A stretch of DNA of 64,000 bases. Origin: JAYSYM01 sp964543475. Its GTDB lineage: Bacteria > Bdellovibrionota > Bdellovibrionia > Bdellovibrionales > JAMPXM01. The stretch is from positions 27,287 to 91,286 of the forward strand of contig CAZIYJ010000013.1 of NCBI GenBank assembly GCA_964543475.1. Reading direction: 5' to 3'. The notes below the pieces were generated by a model that worked only from the letters and a program-made list of their open reading frames with translations, had not been told where the DNA came from and ran no database searches. Shown one piece after another: positions 42,791 through 51,778 of the stretch (positions are counted from its first letter, which is position 1; the number at the start of each line of letters is the position of its first letter). A program made the position numbers and the translations under genes.

Positions 42791-43240
42791 ATGTTTCAAT
42801 CTATTCTTTTTGCAGCATTACTCTTATCGACATCGATTTCGACGGCTAAACCTGGCGATGAAAGACTCTGCGAAGCGTATACCGGAGTAAATTCGGCTCT
42901 CCAGTGTTCTGAGGACAACTATTTGATTCGGTTTGGCTACAAGTACTGCATAAAGTACGTCGAGCTTGAAAACACCTACGAGCCCGCAACACAAGTCGTG
43001 TTAGCTAAAATTCGGAGCTGCCTTGTCAGCGAACTCATGAACGATTTTGAACTTACTTGCGACAACTCTGAAGCGAGAGCGATGGATCATCATTTGAAGT
43101 GTTATCAGCAAGGCGGATTTTGCACTCTCCCGGATTGGGAAAAATTTAAAATTGGTTGGGCGGCTAAAGCTGAATTAAAACGCGAGAGCTTTCGAAAAAC
43201 AATGATGGCTGTTAAAGCTCAGTGCGACCGCGCGGATTAG
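42791..43240 (+). CDS. Small secreted Cys-rich protein
   Basis: 149 residues. Signal peptide with TAK-P cleavage near residue 20. About eight Cys in the mature part (LCEAY, LQCSE, YCIKY, SCLVS, LTCDN, KCYQQ, FCTLP, QCDRA), so disulfide-rich and exported. No family recognised. The 3' end overlaps the convergent corA gene by 29 bases. Confidence 0.75.
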   Translation: MFQSILFAALLLSTSISTAKPGDERLCEAYTGVNSALQCSEDNYLIRFGYKYCIKYVELENTYEPATQVVLAKIRSCLVSELMNDFELTCDNSEARAMDHHLKCYQQGGFCTLPDWEKFKIGWAAKAELKRESFRKTMMAVKAQCDRAD

Positions 43241-44198
43241 TCACGAACGATGTGCGGCTTCGGTGCAACCAGCCTTTTCGTTTAAACCAAATATAAATTC
43301 CAAGCTCCGTTGCAACCATCAGAGACAAGACTGCGGGGTATCCCCAAGGTGAACGCAGTTCCGGCATAAAGTCGAAATTCATTCCGTAAATTCCAGCGAT
43401 CACATTGAGCGGAAGCATAAATACCGAAAACACCGTAAGGACTCGCACTACTTCGTTCGTATGGCGTGAGGCTTCGTTGGTTTTTTGCGCCGAAAAAGAA
43501 ATATGCAGATTCAAAAGCGTATTAATACTTTCTGTCAGCTCGTCGGAATAAAAGAAAAGTGAATCAGTTTGCTCACGCAGATCTTGAAACTGAGGTGCAC
43601 CAACTTTTAAATGAGTCATAAGTCTCGGCAATTGGTCTGCTGAAGCACGAATGATCCGCTTAAAGACCGAAGCTTGGCGTTTAAGATAGTAGGCCTGCTC
43701 AATATCAAAAGGCTGAGTGCCAGGCGTATCGAACACGGCCATCTCAAGTTTTTCAAGCTCGTTCAAAGCGTGGTCAATCGGCTTGTCATAAGATCTGAAA
43801 ACTTCAGTAAAGATATCGTAAACGATGTAGCTGGCCGGAGCTTCAGAATTTTTAATATGGTTCTCGGCCCACCGCTCTTTTATTCTTTCTAAATAAGGAT
43901 GAATCGTTCTGTGAATTGTGATGACGAACTTGTCTGTATAAAAAATCGCAAGCTTTCGCGTGAGTTCTTCTACAGTGTCGCCTTCAGGCGAACACTGATC
44001 ATCAAAACTTCTCAAGATCACAAAGTGCAGATCAGAAATGCGTTCGTATTTTGGTAAGTGCTCTGGGTCGAGACAATCTTTTACTGAAGTCGAGTGAAGA
44101 CCGTAGTCTTGAGCAATCTGCTCAAGCTCAGTTCGACTTGGATCGGTCACGTCGATCCACTGAAATTCACCTTGTCGCTCAACGACTTTCGTAATCAT
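43212..44198 (-). CDS. corA: CorA-family magnesium/cobalt transporter
   Basis: 328 residues. Large cytosolic N-domain (about 1-265) rich in acidic and helical segments, then two membrane helices flanking the hallmark YGMNF loop, followed by 'MPELRSPWGYP'. Forms a pentameric channel for Mg2+ (or Co2+/Ni2+). Start ATG 44198 lies close to the tRNA-Cys gene which reads away. Length normal. Confidence 0.94.
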   Translation of the reverse strand: MITKVVERQGEFQWIDVTDPSRTELEQIAQDYGLHSTSVKDCLDPEHLPKYERISDLHFVILRSFDDQCSPEGDTVEELTRKLAIFYTDKFVITIHRTIHPYLERIKERWAENHIKNSEAPASYIVYDIFTEVFRSYDKPIDHALNELEKLEMAVFDTPGTQPFDIEQAYYLKRQASVFKRIIRASADQLPRLMTHLKVGAPQFQDLREQTDSLFFYSDELTESINTLLNLHISFSAQKTNEASRHTNEVVRVLTVFSVFMLPLNVIAGIYGMNFDFMPELRSPWGYPAVLSLMVATELGIYIWFKRKGWLHRSRTSFVTNPRGRTEL

Positions 44199-44286
44199 GC
44201 TCTAATGCTAACAATGGAATGGGTAAAAAATCAGTCTATTTAAGCATTTAGACGCACAATATTTAAGCTTCGATCCGGAAATCCAA

Positions 44287-44315
44287 TTGCACTTTAAAAT
44301 TCGGGCTGCTACTAC
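44287..44315 (+). promoter_or_regulatory. Tentative promoter of tRNA-Cys
   Basis: TTGCAC, 17 bases, TACTAC. Only about three of six matches in each hexamer, but the spacing is ideal and the position about 20 bases before the mature tRNA is right. Low confidence. Confidence 0.3.
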
Positions 44316-44333
44316 TCTAATCCTCACTCAGAT

Positions 44334-44407
44334 GGTGGTATGGCCGAGTGGCTAGGCACACGCCTGCAAAGCGTGCTACAGCGGTTCAAGTCCGTTTACC
44401 ACCTCCA
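44334..44407 (+). tRNA. tRNA-Cys (GCA)
   Basis: 74 bases including the encoded CCA. Acceptor stem GGTGGTA/TACCACC is fully paired, D-arm GCC...GGC, anticodon stem CACGC/GCGTG around loop CTGCAAA with anticodon GCA, T-arm with TTCAAGT loop. A T discriminator precedes CCA. A hairpin GGGCAGC-TCAAT-GCTGCCC (44416-44434) follows but without a T-tract. Confidence 0.98.
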
Positions 44408-44441
44408 TTTTTATTGGGCAGCTCAATGCTGCCCCATCAAT

Positions 44442-44870
44442 TTAGATCTTCGCTTTTTTCTTAGATGAGCTGCACTCATATGTCATTTGCCACTCTTTAA
44501 CTGCTTCTGTTGCAGTTTCAACTTTTGAATCAGTTCCGCCGGCTTCGCCAGACACTAAATTGATGCCGAGGAAACGCCCTTCATCTCTTCGCGAATCATC
44601 GCGATTTGTATTGCGCGCATTCGAAGTCGATTTTGTGCCGACCACGACTTCGGTTTCTTCGAGAATTCGATATTCTGATTGTCCGCAAGCCTCATTCATT
44701 TTCGCGGTCGCCACTTTACGATCTTCTTCTCTGCTGTTGAGCGGAATAGCAATGACACCGCCGTGGCCAGTTTTGCGCTTCACCTCACGAGCTTGCCCTT
44801 GATACGGCACGGTTTGGCATGCAGTGAGAGCAATAGCAGAAGTTAAGATCGCAAGTTTGAATGTGTTCAC
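44442..44870 (-). CDS. Lipoprotein of unknown function
   Basis: 142 residues. Lipobox LTAC at about 18 (Cys18). The mature part is polar with an Arg/Asp-rich middle (NTNRDDSRRDEG) and a GG-containing segment; two further Cys late (AACGQ-type and YECSS) may pair. No domain recognised. Divergent from the lipoprotein at 45088 with a symmetric TGTTCG site between them. Confidence 0.8.
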   Translation of the reverse strand: MNTFKLAILTSAIALTACQTVPYQGQAREVKRKTGHGGVIAIPLNSREEDRKVATAKMNEACGQSEYRILEETEVVVGTKSTSNARNTNRDDSRRDEGRFLGINLVSGEAGGTDSKVETATEAVKEWQMTYECSSSKKKAKI

Positions 44871-44953
44871 GTTTCATCCTTTGTTTTGGGTTGTTAGATG
44901 AGTAAGAAGTGCCACAACTCCTTCTGTTTAGGACAGAGCAGCCAGCTCATATC

Positions 44954-45003
44954 TGTTCGCTCTGTTCGGCCAGTAATCTTTTCCACAGCGAACACTCCGA
45001 ACA
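44954..45003. promoter_or_regulatory. Fourfold TGTTCG/CGAACA dyad operator candidate
   Basis: TGTTCG at 44954 and 44963, and CGAACA at 44989 and 44998. Each pair has a 9-base period and the whole is symmetric about 44978.5. It lies between the divergent lipoprotein genes starting at 44870 and 45088. Part of it (CACAGCGAACACTC) recurs in the palindrome at 45971. Related dyads stand upstream of the next two genes, one of which encodes a TIGR02147 regulator. Confidence 0.65.
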
Positions 45004-45087
45004 CACAGACGGCCACGATTATTGAGCGAAACTTGGGTGCAGCGTAAGTAGGTGTCACGCACGTTCTCAATAAACAAAGGATGGAAT

Positions 45088-45939
45088 ATGAAAAAGCTAA
45101 TCTTCGGATTATTACTCGCAGGAACAATCGCAGCATGTGGCAAGCCTGCGAAAAAAGAAAACGACTTCATTGATAAATTATCCCTTCAGCAGATTGCATT
45201 CGGAGCTGACGACACCTACCAATACGCGATCGATACTGATCGAAAGCTCTCTTCTGGCGGCTTGAACTTTGTATTTGCTTCGCCTGAGTTTGTTTCGATG
45301 AAAGTTGAATCCGTCTACTCAAGTCTTGTCGGATGTGATGATGCCGAAGTAAAAGTTGGCTGGTTTAAAGACGCCTCAAGTGGTTCTGGCAATTCACTCT
45401 ACACTGGCACTGCTTTCACGAACACACCGGGTGTCGAAGCAAAGCTTCAGGCGCAGTTTCTTGGAGTAGAAAATTGCACTCAAATTACCTTCAGCATCAA
45501 ATTAAAAAGACTCTCGTCAGTGAACCCACTCGTGGCAGCCACTTTTCCGCAAAACTATTTAGGAGAATGGTTGTGGGAAGACAAATATGGTCAAACTCTG
45601 TCAGCTTTTAACCTGAAATTCGAAAAAGATTACTCTGGCCCAAAAATCAATGTCACCTACTACCACTCATGCAATGGCAGCGGTGAAATCGCGAACGGAG
45701 TAGTTGCCAGCGTTAGTGGCCAGAAGATTTCAATCAAAATCACAAACGTCTCTTATCCGTATGCGGGAGGCTGCCTTCAAAATATCTTGGGCCTAAAAAG
45801 TGACAGCGTCGGCAAATACATCAATTGTCTTGGAGAAAGGCATACCCCACCTTACTTCAGAGTCGCTTGTAATTTGACCTCTGATCCCAATGCATTTCCG
45901 CCAAACTTTGAAAATGCGACCGCCCGGTTTGAAAAATAG
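45088..45939 (+). CDS. Lipoprotein of unknown function
   Basis: 283 residues from ATG 45088; the longer frame from 45052 would hide the lipobox IAAC (Cys17). The middle has Cys and beta-rich segments, the C-terminus contains 'YYHSCNGSGEIANGVVASVSGQ' pattern (Ser/Gly-rich) and later Cys. No recognised domain. Flanked upstream by the fourfold dyad and downstream by a 13-bp hairpin, both with CGAAC/GTTCG elements. Probably exported and anchored to the outer or inner membrane. Confidence 0.8.
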   Translation: MKKLIFGLLLAGTIAACGKPAKKENDFIDKLSLQQIAFGADDTYQYAIDTDRKLSSGGLNFVFASPEFVSMKVESVYSSLVGCDDAEVKVGWFKDASSGSGNSLYTGTAFTNTPGVEAKLQAQFLGVENCTQITFSIKLKRLSSVNPLVAATFPQNYLGEWLWEDKYGQTLSAFNLKFEKDYSGPKINVTYYHSCNGSGEIANGVVASVSGQKISIKITNVSYPYAGGCLQNILGLKSDSVGKYINCLGERHTPPYFRVACNLTSDPNAFPPNFENATARFEK

Positions 45940-45970
45940 TTCTAGCTACCTCATCGTCTAACGCATTTTA

Positions 45971-46000
45971 AGTCACAGCGAACGAGTGTTCGCTGTGACT
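45971..46000. promoter_or_regulatory. 13-bp perfect inverted repeat with GTTCG half-sites
   Basis: AGTCACAGCGAAC, loop GAGT, GTTCGCTGTGACT. It ends 21 bases before the TIGR02147 regulator start and 30 bases after the lipoprotein stop. No T-tract follows on the plus strand, so an operator is as likely as a terminator. Contains the same 14 bases as in the site at 44984-44997, in reverse orientation. Confidence 0.65.
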
Positions 46001-46021
46001 ATTGTGCAAACTTAGGAATCG

Positions 46022-46840
46022 ATGTATCCTTCTTTTATGAATTACGAAACCGGATTGCCAACCGCAGCACATGAATACTTAAAGCATGAGCTCGCCAACC
46101 GACAGGTCCGCAGACCTGCCTATTCACTCCGTGCATTTGCAAGAGATTTAGATCTCTCCCCTTCTACGCTCAGTGAGTTACTCAATGGCAAAGTTGGCAT
46201 TTCGCCTACTAAAGGCGAGATCTTAGCTAAAAAACTGAAGCTTGAAGCTCCGCACGATGATCACTTCAAAGATTTAATCTCTGCACAGTTCGCAAGATCT
46301 CAAAAAGAACGTCAAGAAGCTAGGCTTCGCATCGACGCGCGCAAACGCTCTGACCAAATTCTTCTTTCGCTCGACAAGTTTGCACTTATTGCCGACTGGC
46401 AGCACTTCGCAATTCTTGAGCTCGTCGAGCTTGATGAGAAATATCATAAAGTTTCTGCGATAACTAAAGCGCTTAAACTGCCTTCAAACATTGTCCGCGA
46501 GTCCGTGGGAAGGTTGGTCCGTCTCGGAGAACTTGATAACTCAGGACCTATTTGGAAAACAAAAACGGCTGTTACATTTGTCGGCGAAGAAATTCCGTCG
46601 GCGGCACTCAAGAAGTATCATACACAAGCCCTTCGGCGCGCCGAAGAAGCGCTTTATTCTCAAGACTTAAAAGAGCGTGAGTTCCAAACAAGTTTTTTCT
46701 CGATCGACTCAGCCGATTTACCACTCATCAAAGCTGATCTTACTAGAATGAGAAAAGAGCTAATTAAAAAGTACGGGCATAGCCCAACCAAGAACAAGGT
46801 TTATTCGTTTGGATTGCAACTGGTCCGAGTCAGCGTTTAA
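46022..46840 (+). CDS. TIGR02147/DUF4423-family regulator
   Basis: 272 residues. N-terminal helix-turn-helix with 'SLRAFARDLDLSPSTLSELLNGKVGIS' pattern, central helical region and a C-terminal 'YSFGLQLVRVS' ending that is the mark of the TIGR02147 family, found mostly in Fibrobacter and Bdellovibrionota. Family members are thought to control adjacent secreted-protein genes. Here exported proteins lie on both sides. ATG 46022 follows AGGA. An inverted repeat stands just upstream and another just downstream. Confidence 0.88.
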   Translation: MYPSFMNYETGLPTAAHEYLKHELANRQVRRPAYSLRAFARDLDLSPSTLSELLNGKVGISPTKGEILAKKLKLEAPHDDHFKDLISAQFARSQKERQEARLRIDARKRSDQILLSLDKFALIADWQHFAILELVELDEKYHKVSAITKALKLPSNIVRESVGRLVRLGELDNSGPIWKTKTAVTFVGEEIPSAALKKYHTQALRRAEEALYSQDLKEREFQTSFFSIDSADLPLIKADLTRMRKELIKKYGHSPTKNKVYSFGLQLVRVSV

Positions 46841-46885
46841 CAGAACTGCTGTTTAACCTTTGGACGCCTCTGTAAAAGTTTTACC

Positions 46886-46913
46886 TGTTCGGTGAATTTC
46901 GGCTCACCGAACA
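46886..46913. promoter_or_regulatory. TGTTCGGTGA / TCACCGAACA dyad
   Basis: 10-bp arms with an 8-base spacer, 57 bases upstream of the secreted-protein gene at 46970 and 46 bases after the regulator stop. It uses the same TGTTCG half-site as the fourfold dyad at 44954. Confidence 0.6.
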
Positions 46914-46969
46914 CATTAATTCAGGCTTCCCCTTGTGAAAGACGAGCGACTCCTATAATTTTGCCTTCG

Positions 46970-47734
46970 ATGAACACTCTTTTCTCTCTTCTCTTCGTAA
47001 CACTTCTAAGCTTCAATGTTTCGCATGCATCAGAGCGTACGGGCGGCAATGGTGGCGGATTCGGAGAAATGAAAGCCCTCAAGGTGTTTCAATCGCTCAA
47101 TCGATACGTGAACCTCTGCCTAGCGAACACTTCAAACTGTCCAATTAACTCAAGCGAAGAAATTGCGCTTCGAGCTTTAGCTGATTCGCTCAATACTGAA
47201 CTTAGTCTCACGCCAATTGATTTCAGACATGACATCGAGACCGATTACGTCACAGGAAGCAATCAAGGCGATATACTTTGGATCAGATCTGCATCTCTTT
47301 ACGACGCTTTAGGCTTGCCTAAATCATTCGGCGAAATTGGTTCGATTGTATTGCAAGGACTACTTTCAAAACGTAACTCTGCCGAAACTAGCAAAGCTAT
47401 CGGCGACAAAGTTTTTGCTTTCATGCAAGAGACCGGAGCGGTGGTTGCAAACGGAGAGAATCTAATTCGAACAGTTAGAGTTTTAAAACACGGCGTTGTC
47501 ATCGATGAGCTAATCGCAATTGAGTTCGCAGATCGATCTGTTGATTTGACCGCTACCGTAATTGAAAAGCTCGGCTGCGAAAGCCCGCGGCTTGAGTTTT
47601 CGTCTCTACACACTCAAGGTAAGACTACGTCAGTTGCGCTGAATTTCGTTTGCGCAGCTACAAAAGGAAACGCAGTCATTCTTATACAATCAAACCCGAT
47701 TTCAGTGAGACTCACCGAAGTGTACAAAGATTAG
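46970..47734 (+). CDS. Secreted hypothetical protein
   Basis: 254 residues from ATG 46970, giving a signal peptide cleaved near SHA-S (residue 20); the longer frame from 46892 crosses the dyad and is not used. Mature N-terminus 'TGGNGGGF' is Gly-rich. Three or four Cys, no recognised domain. Immediately downstream of the TIGR02147 gene, probably its target. Confidence 0.78.
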   Translation: MNTLFSLLFVTLLSFNVSHASERTGGNGGGFGEMKALKVFQSLNRYVNLCLANTSNCPINSSEEIALRALADSLNTELSLTPIDFRHDIETDYVTGSNQGDILWIRSASLYDALGLPKSFGEIGSIVLQGLLSKRNSAETSKAIGDKVFAFMQETGAVVANGENLIRTVRVLKHGVVIDELIAIEFADRSVDLTATVIEKLGCESPRLEFSSLHTQGKTTSVALNFVCAATKGNAVILIQSNPISVRLTEVYKD

Positions 47735-47840
47735 ACACCGGTTAGCTCAAATAGTCTTCCCTCTCATATCGCTCGCTAGCTCCTTATTATTGATTGCCTA
47801 AAGCGATTAACGGGCAAGTAAGTTGCAATCTCACCTAGCT

Positions 47841-49784
47841 ATGCCGCGACTGACGAAAAGCCTATTCATTGCACTACTCCTCTTGCTTTCGCCGATGGCT
47901 GAAGCACGCGATGTCTGTCGGATGATCTTCTCAGACACAGTCGACAGAAATGTTATGTTCCAAGAGACTTACAAAAATTTAGCAGCGATCATCGATCTTA
48001 CCGCTACCCGTCCAAATAAAAAACATTGGGACTTAGAAGATAAGTTTAGAAAAATGTTATCAAACAATGTGAGCTACTGGAGTAGCTACTACGTTCGTTA
48101 CAAAGCAGAACTCTCATTTGTCAAAACCAGCAAATATGACGACTGGTTTTTTCGGCTCGAAGAGGGACAACCTGCGCGAACGGCAAAAACTGATTCCGAG
48201 CCAGACCGGCCCATTTATATTAATGAACGCCTGATTTCAAACCGTACGAATAAATTTAATTTGCTAGACGTCACTCAGCTACTGCTTCATGAATTCGGTC
48301 ATAAAATTCCCGGAGTTGCTGAAGGCGGAAAAACCAAGCCCGAACATCAACGACCGATCGATGACTTTGCAGCTGACGTTGTTAGTGACCTTCAGAAATA
48401 TTATCGAGCGATCAAAATTGACGATAACACCAGCCTTGAAATTCTCTCAATTCCCTACAAGCCACACCTGGGTGAACACCGCCCAGAATTAGAAAACTCT
48501 GGTTTCATTGCTATTTTAAACGACCAATATGGCTCAGTCGATGTTTCGAGACAAATTGCAGATTACATCGGCAAAAATGTCTTAATGACAGATCAGCCTT
48601 TTCACAAATTGTTCACCGCACTCGGACATCTAGAATGGACTAATGAATCGGTAGAAGTTGATTCTAAAACTGGAATCGCAAAGTTACGCGCTACCATTTC
48701 TGCTCGAGACCACATCGTCAACATAGAAAAGAAAGATTATAGAAGGTATGAGCCATCACTCTTTAAGGGGCCGCTTAAAGATACGTTCGACGTTGAGTTC
48801 GCAATTGAAACCCGAGGAGCCGCTAAAATTTTGAGAATGGCGAGAGCCCAACATTACCCTGCAGATGAATCTGGTCAGACAGTGGCCCTCACTAGCACGA
48901 AGGTTGATGAATCAACTCTACGGGTATCTTCTACTGCTAGCGGCGCTTTAAGTTCAAAAGTCCGCTCACTATTAGTGCGTGCAGGCGACCGCGATCTCGA
49001 GATTCCGATTAAGTCGACAAATGATCTCACTGACGAGTTTGAAGTTAAGATACCTCGAGTGTCGGCGGTTGATAAAATTTCGATTTCTGCCGTCGTATTA
49101 GAAGACGGATCAAGAGTCTCTTCAGAAAATCAACTTCGTTTCAATTTAGCGAGTCGGTTTAAAGGCCAACATAGGTCTCCGGTTGAGTTTGTAGCAGCCG
49201 AAGTTGAAGGCTATGACGGATTTAAGTCACCGACTTCTCAAGACTCGGCAGCGCTTCGTGTTGACTCCGCAAAAATGCGAATGATGGTTCGGGCTACTGA
49301 GCCAATAAGAGAAGTTCGAATCAGAATTGAAAAGTTCATGCGGGAGTATGATCACGACGACTTCACTCGCCCCATCCTTCATGACGTCATGTCGATGAGC
49401 GAGAAGCAGCACCTCTACCCACAAAAGCAATCTCAATACACTTCAAAATCGTCTGATTGGGTTGTGCTTCGAGAAAATGAGTTTTCGCAGCGGCAAGTTG
49501 GTGATCTTTTGCAAATCGAATTTAATTTGAAGACAAAAATGGAGGATCGACTCTCTGTCGACTATTCGAGAATCACTCAGAGGTATAGCAGGTTCCTTAA
49601 AATCGACAAGCGCATTCAGTTTTTAAAGCATGTCGGAATCGATACCGGCGAACGGAACATTAATTTAATCGAGTTCACTACTGAATCCCTCGACACGTCT
49701 GTCATTACTCCAGATAACCCAATCGAAATGCAGATCACAAGGCCACCTCGCCCACTCTCCAACTATTCAGATAGTTTTCAATAG
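47841..49784 (+). CDS. Secreted zincin-type metalloprotease-like protein
   Basis: 647 residues from ATG 47841. Signal peptide to about residue 23. HEFGH (His150 to His154) is an HExxH zinc site in 'LLLHEFGHKI', with further candidate ligand residues in 'PIDDFAADVV' about 25 residues on. The rest (about 250-640) is beta-rich and shows no recognised domain, perhaps substrate binding. Lies next to other exported proteins downstream of the TIGR02147 regulator. Peptidase activity is inferred only from the motif. Confidence 0.72.
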   Translation: MPRLTKSLFIALLLLLSPMAEARDVCRMIFSDTVDRNVMFQETYKNLAAIIDLTATRPNKKHWDLEDKFRKMLSNNVSYWSSYYVRYKAELSFVKTSKYDDWFFRLEEGQPARTAKTDSEPDRPIYINERLISNRTNKFNLLDVTQLLLHEFGHKIPGVAEGGKTKPEHQRPIDDFAADVVSDLQKYYRAIKIDDNTSLEILSIPYKPHLGEHRPELENSGFIAILNDQYGSVDVSRQIADYIGKNVLMTDQPFHKLFTALGHLEWTNESVEVDSKTGIAKLRATISARDHIVNIEKKDYRRYEPSLFKGPLKDTFDVEFAIETRGAAKILRMARAQHYPADESGQTVALTSTKVDESTLRVSSTASGALSSKVRSLLVRAGDRDLEIPIKSTNDLTDEFEVKIPRVSAVDKISISAVVLEDGSRVSSENQLRFNLASRFKGQHRSPVEFVAAEVEGYDGFKSPTSQDSAALRVDSAKMRMMVRATEPIREVRIRIEKFMREYDHDDFTRPILHDVMSMSEKQHLYPQKQSQYTSKSSDWVVLRENEFSQRQVGDLLQIEFNLKTKMEDRLSVDYSRITQRYSRFLKIDKRIQFLKHVGIDTGERNINLIEFTTESLDTSVITPDNPIEMQITRPPRPLSNYSDSFQ

Positions 49785-49849
49785 TTAGAGTTCCGTCTCA
49801 AACTGGAACACGACTCGCCAATTAGCGAAAATCTACCGATAAGCTAGCG

Positions 49850-51010
49850 ATGCGACGTCGACTCAATATGTTTGTAATTCACCTAGCAGTCCTCGTCTCA
49901 TTTGTTGGTTTCAACAACTGCTCAGGCTTCGCTCCTCCCGAAATAAACTCGATCGTTGCCTCTTCGCAGAGTGACTCTAGCCCTGCACCATCAGGCAAGA
50001 AAGTTTCTGCTTTTGTTGCCACTGGGCACATGGGACGCACAGTGCTTTCTTGCGATGGAGGAGTCAGCTGGATTCACGATCAATCGCAAGACGATGAAGT
50101 TCGCTGTTGGACGACTGGGCACCCTAAGAACGTTGAATGCGACCACACGCCTTACTCAAATTCTGGCGCTACTTTCGGAGGAGGATATTTTTACGCCTCT
50201 TTTGGGTGGGGATATCCAGGCACTGTGCGTCGTTCAAGTGACGGCGTAAACTGGGAAATAATTCGCTCTAACGAATGGGGCGGAGGCCTTGCATACGTCA
50301 ACGGAAATTTATATTGGCGCGGCGGAACCTGGCAATTATCAAGTGATCAGGGCACGACTTGGTCAAATGTCACTCCAACAAATTTTTCTATTTACGATAT
50401 CGCGCACCCTCGGCCCGTAGCACTCGATAATCGTCTTTTAATTGTTGCCCGCGACCCTAATGCTGTGAATCTCGCAGTCAGTAGTGATGGCGGTCAGACG
50501 TTAACTCCGACAGCATATGATACGCATCTTGGCGGAAGCTTTGCTTCGAACAATCTTGGCCTGTTTGTCTCGCTCGCAAAATTTGAAAGACCCGACAAAA
50601 CCAAAACTCCCGGTCTCATTGCTCGCTCGACCGACGGTGGCGTTACCTGGACGCCGTCAACAGTTTCAGGAATTATGGGTCAGTGGACATCAAACATTCT
50701 CTTCGACGGATCTCAGTTTGTTGCTTTTGCCGATAATAAGAAATGGACCAGTACCGACGGACTTCAGTGGGTAGGAACATTGATGAACACCGCTTGGTTC
50801 GGCCCAAGCTCCTATGACTCTGTAAAAGGCAAATATGCGGTGATTACTGGTAACTGGGGAAGCACTTACGCTAATCAAAAAGCCTATCAGAGCTCAGATG
50901 GAATCAACTGGACTCTCCTAACTTCGAACCAGTTCAAAGGCGGCCACCCAATTCGTCAATTGGTCCTCGGCGAAGTCGACGAAGAAGTTTGCCAGACAAC
51001 TACGCCATAA
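49850..51010 (+). CDS. Lipoprotein with Asp-box (BNR) beta-propeller repeats
   Basis: 386 residues. Signal ends with FNNC lipobox (Cys25). About seven S-x-D-G-x-x-W Asp-box-like motifs: CDGGVSW, SSDGVNW, SSDQGTTW, SSDGGQT, STDGGVTW, STDGLQW, SSDGINW, spaced about 40-60 residues, as in sialidase/BNR propellers. No sialidase catalytic residues are evident, so binding or structural role is more likely. Surface-exposed or periplasmic. Confidence 0.82.
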   Translation: MRRRLNMFVIHLAVLVSFVGFNNCSGFAPPEINSIVASSQSDSSPAPSGKKVSAFVATGHMGRTVLSCDGGVSWIHDQSQDDEVRCWTTGHPKNVECDHTPYSNSGATFGGGYFYASFGWGYPGTVRRSSDGVNWEIIRSNEWGGGLAYVNGNLYWRGGTWQLSSDQGTTWSNVTPTNFSIYDIAHPRPVALDNRLLIVARDPNAVNLAVSSDGGQTLTPTAYDTHLGGSFASNNLGLFVSLAKFERPDKTKTPGLIARSTDGGVTWTPSTVSGIMGQWTSNILFDGSQFVAFADNKKWTSTDGLQWVGTLMNTAWFGPSSYDSVKGKYAVITGNWGSTYANQKAYQSSDGINWTLLTSNQFKGGHPIRQLVLGEVDEEVCQTTTP

Positions 51011-51103
51011 ATCCCTTTCTCCTTACATTTTGCTACCACTTCAGTTGGCACCTTGCTTGCTTTATCAAGTGATGACGCCTATTTGCGGTGTCAGAGGGAT
51101 ACC

Positions 51104-51778
51104 ATGCGCTTACTTATGATGCTTCTAAGTCTCGTCGCTCTACTAGCAGCAGAAGTTGCTTCTGCTAAATCAATGTGGAAACCAAATTTTGGTCCCGCAC
51201 CTTTTCCGATCAAAGTTGAAGTCATGCGCACTTTCGGACCAGGATGCCCTACCGGATCTATTTCTGCGGCGCTCTCACCTGACAGCACAGCAGTGTCGAT
51301 CTTGTTCGATAGCCTTCAACTCAGTCAGGCCGCAAATTCAGTTCTCGAAAAAAAGTTTTGTCAAATCGTGCTCGGAGTTCACTTCAGCGGACAATATCGA
51401 GTCGCTATTGTCGGATCAGATGTACGTGGCTTTGTTGGAGTACCTGCACAGGCTCGTGGTGGAATTAGAGTTCAACACTGGTCAATTTTTGGGAGCGCCA
51501 AGCACCATGAGCGAATGAAGTTCGTCAGAGAGTTTGTTGGACCAGCTCAAGAAAGTGTTGAAATGCATAGCCGCTTTGCAGACACACCTCTTTGGTCATA
51601 CTGCGGAACTCAGATGAAACAAACGACCCAATTTATGACTATCAGCCTTGAAGTGAGTGGCCAAAATGCAAATGCATCTGAGGATTCGATTACAGCCATA
51701 GACTCTCTCGACTTTTCGACCAGCCCACTTTCTTACCAGCTTGCATGGACAGCAGACAAAAAAACCTGCCCACGCTAA
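51104..51778 (+). CDS. Secreted hypothetical protein
   Basis: 224 residues from ATG 51104, with GAGGG upstream; gives a signal peptide cleaved near ASA-K (residue 21). Four Cys in the mature part. No family recognised. Its end overlaps the convergent YifB-like gene by 4 bases. Confidence 0.75.
   Translation: MRLLMMLLSLVALLAAEVASAKSMWKPNFGPAPFPIKVEVMRTFGPGCPTGSISAALSPDSTAVSILFDSLQLSQAANSVLEKKFCQIVLGVHFSGQYRVAIVGSDVRGFVGVPAQARGGIRVQHWSIFGSAKHHERMKFVREFVGPAQESVEMHSRFADTPLWSYCGTQMKQTTQFMTISLEVSGQNANASEDSITAIDSLDFSTSPLSYQLAWTADKKTCPR

Noticed and set aside
44416..44434. Hairpin after tRNA-Cys as an intrinsic terminator
   Set aside because: Stem is good (GGGCAGC/GCTGCCC), but no T-tract follows on either strand.
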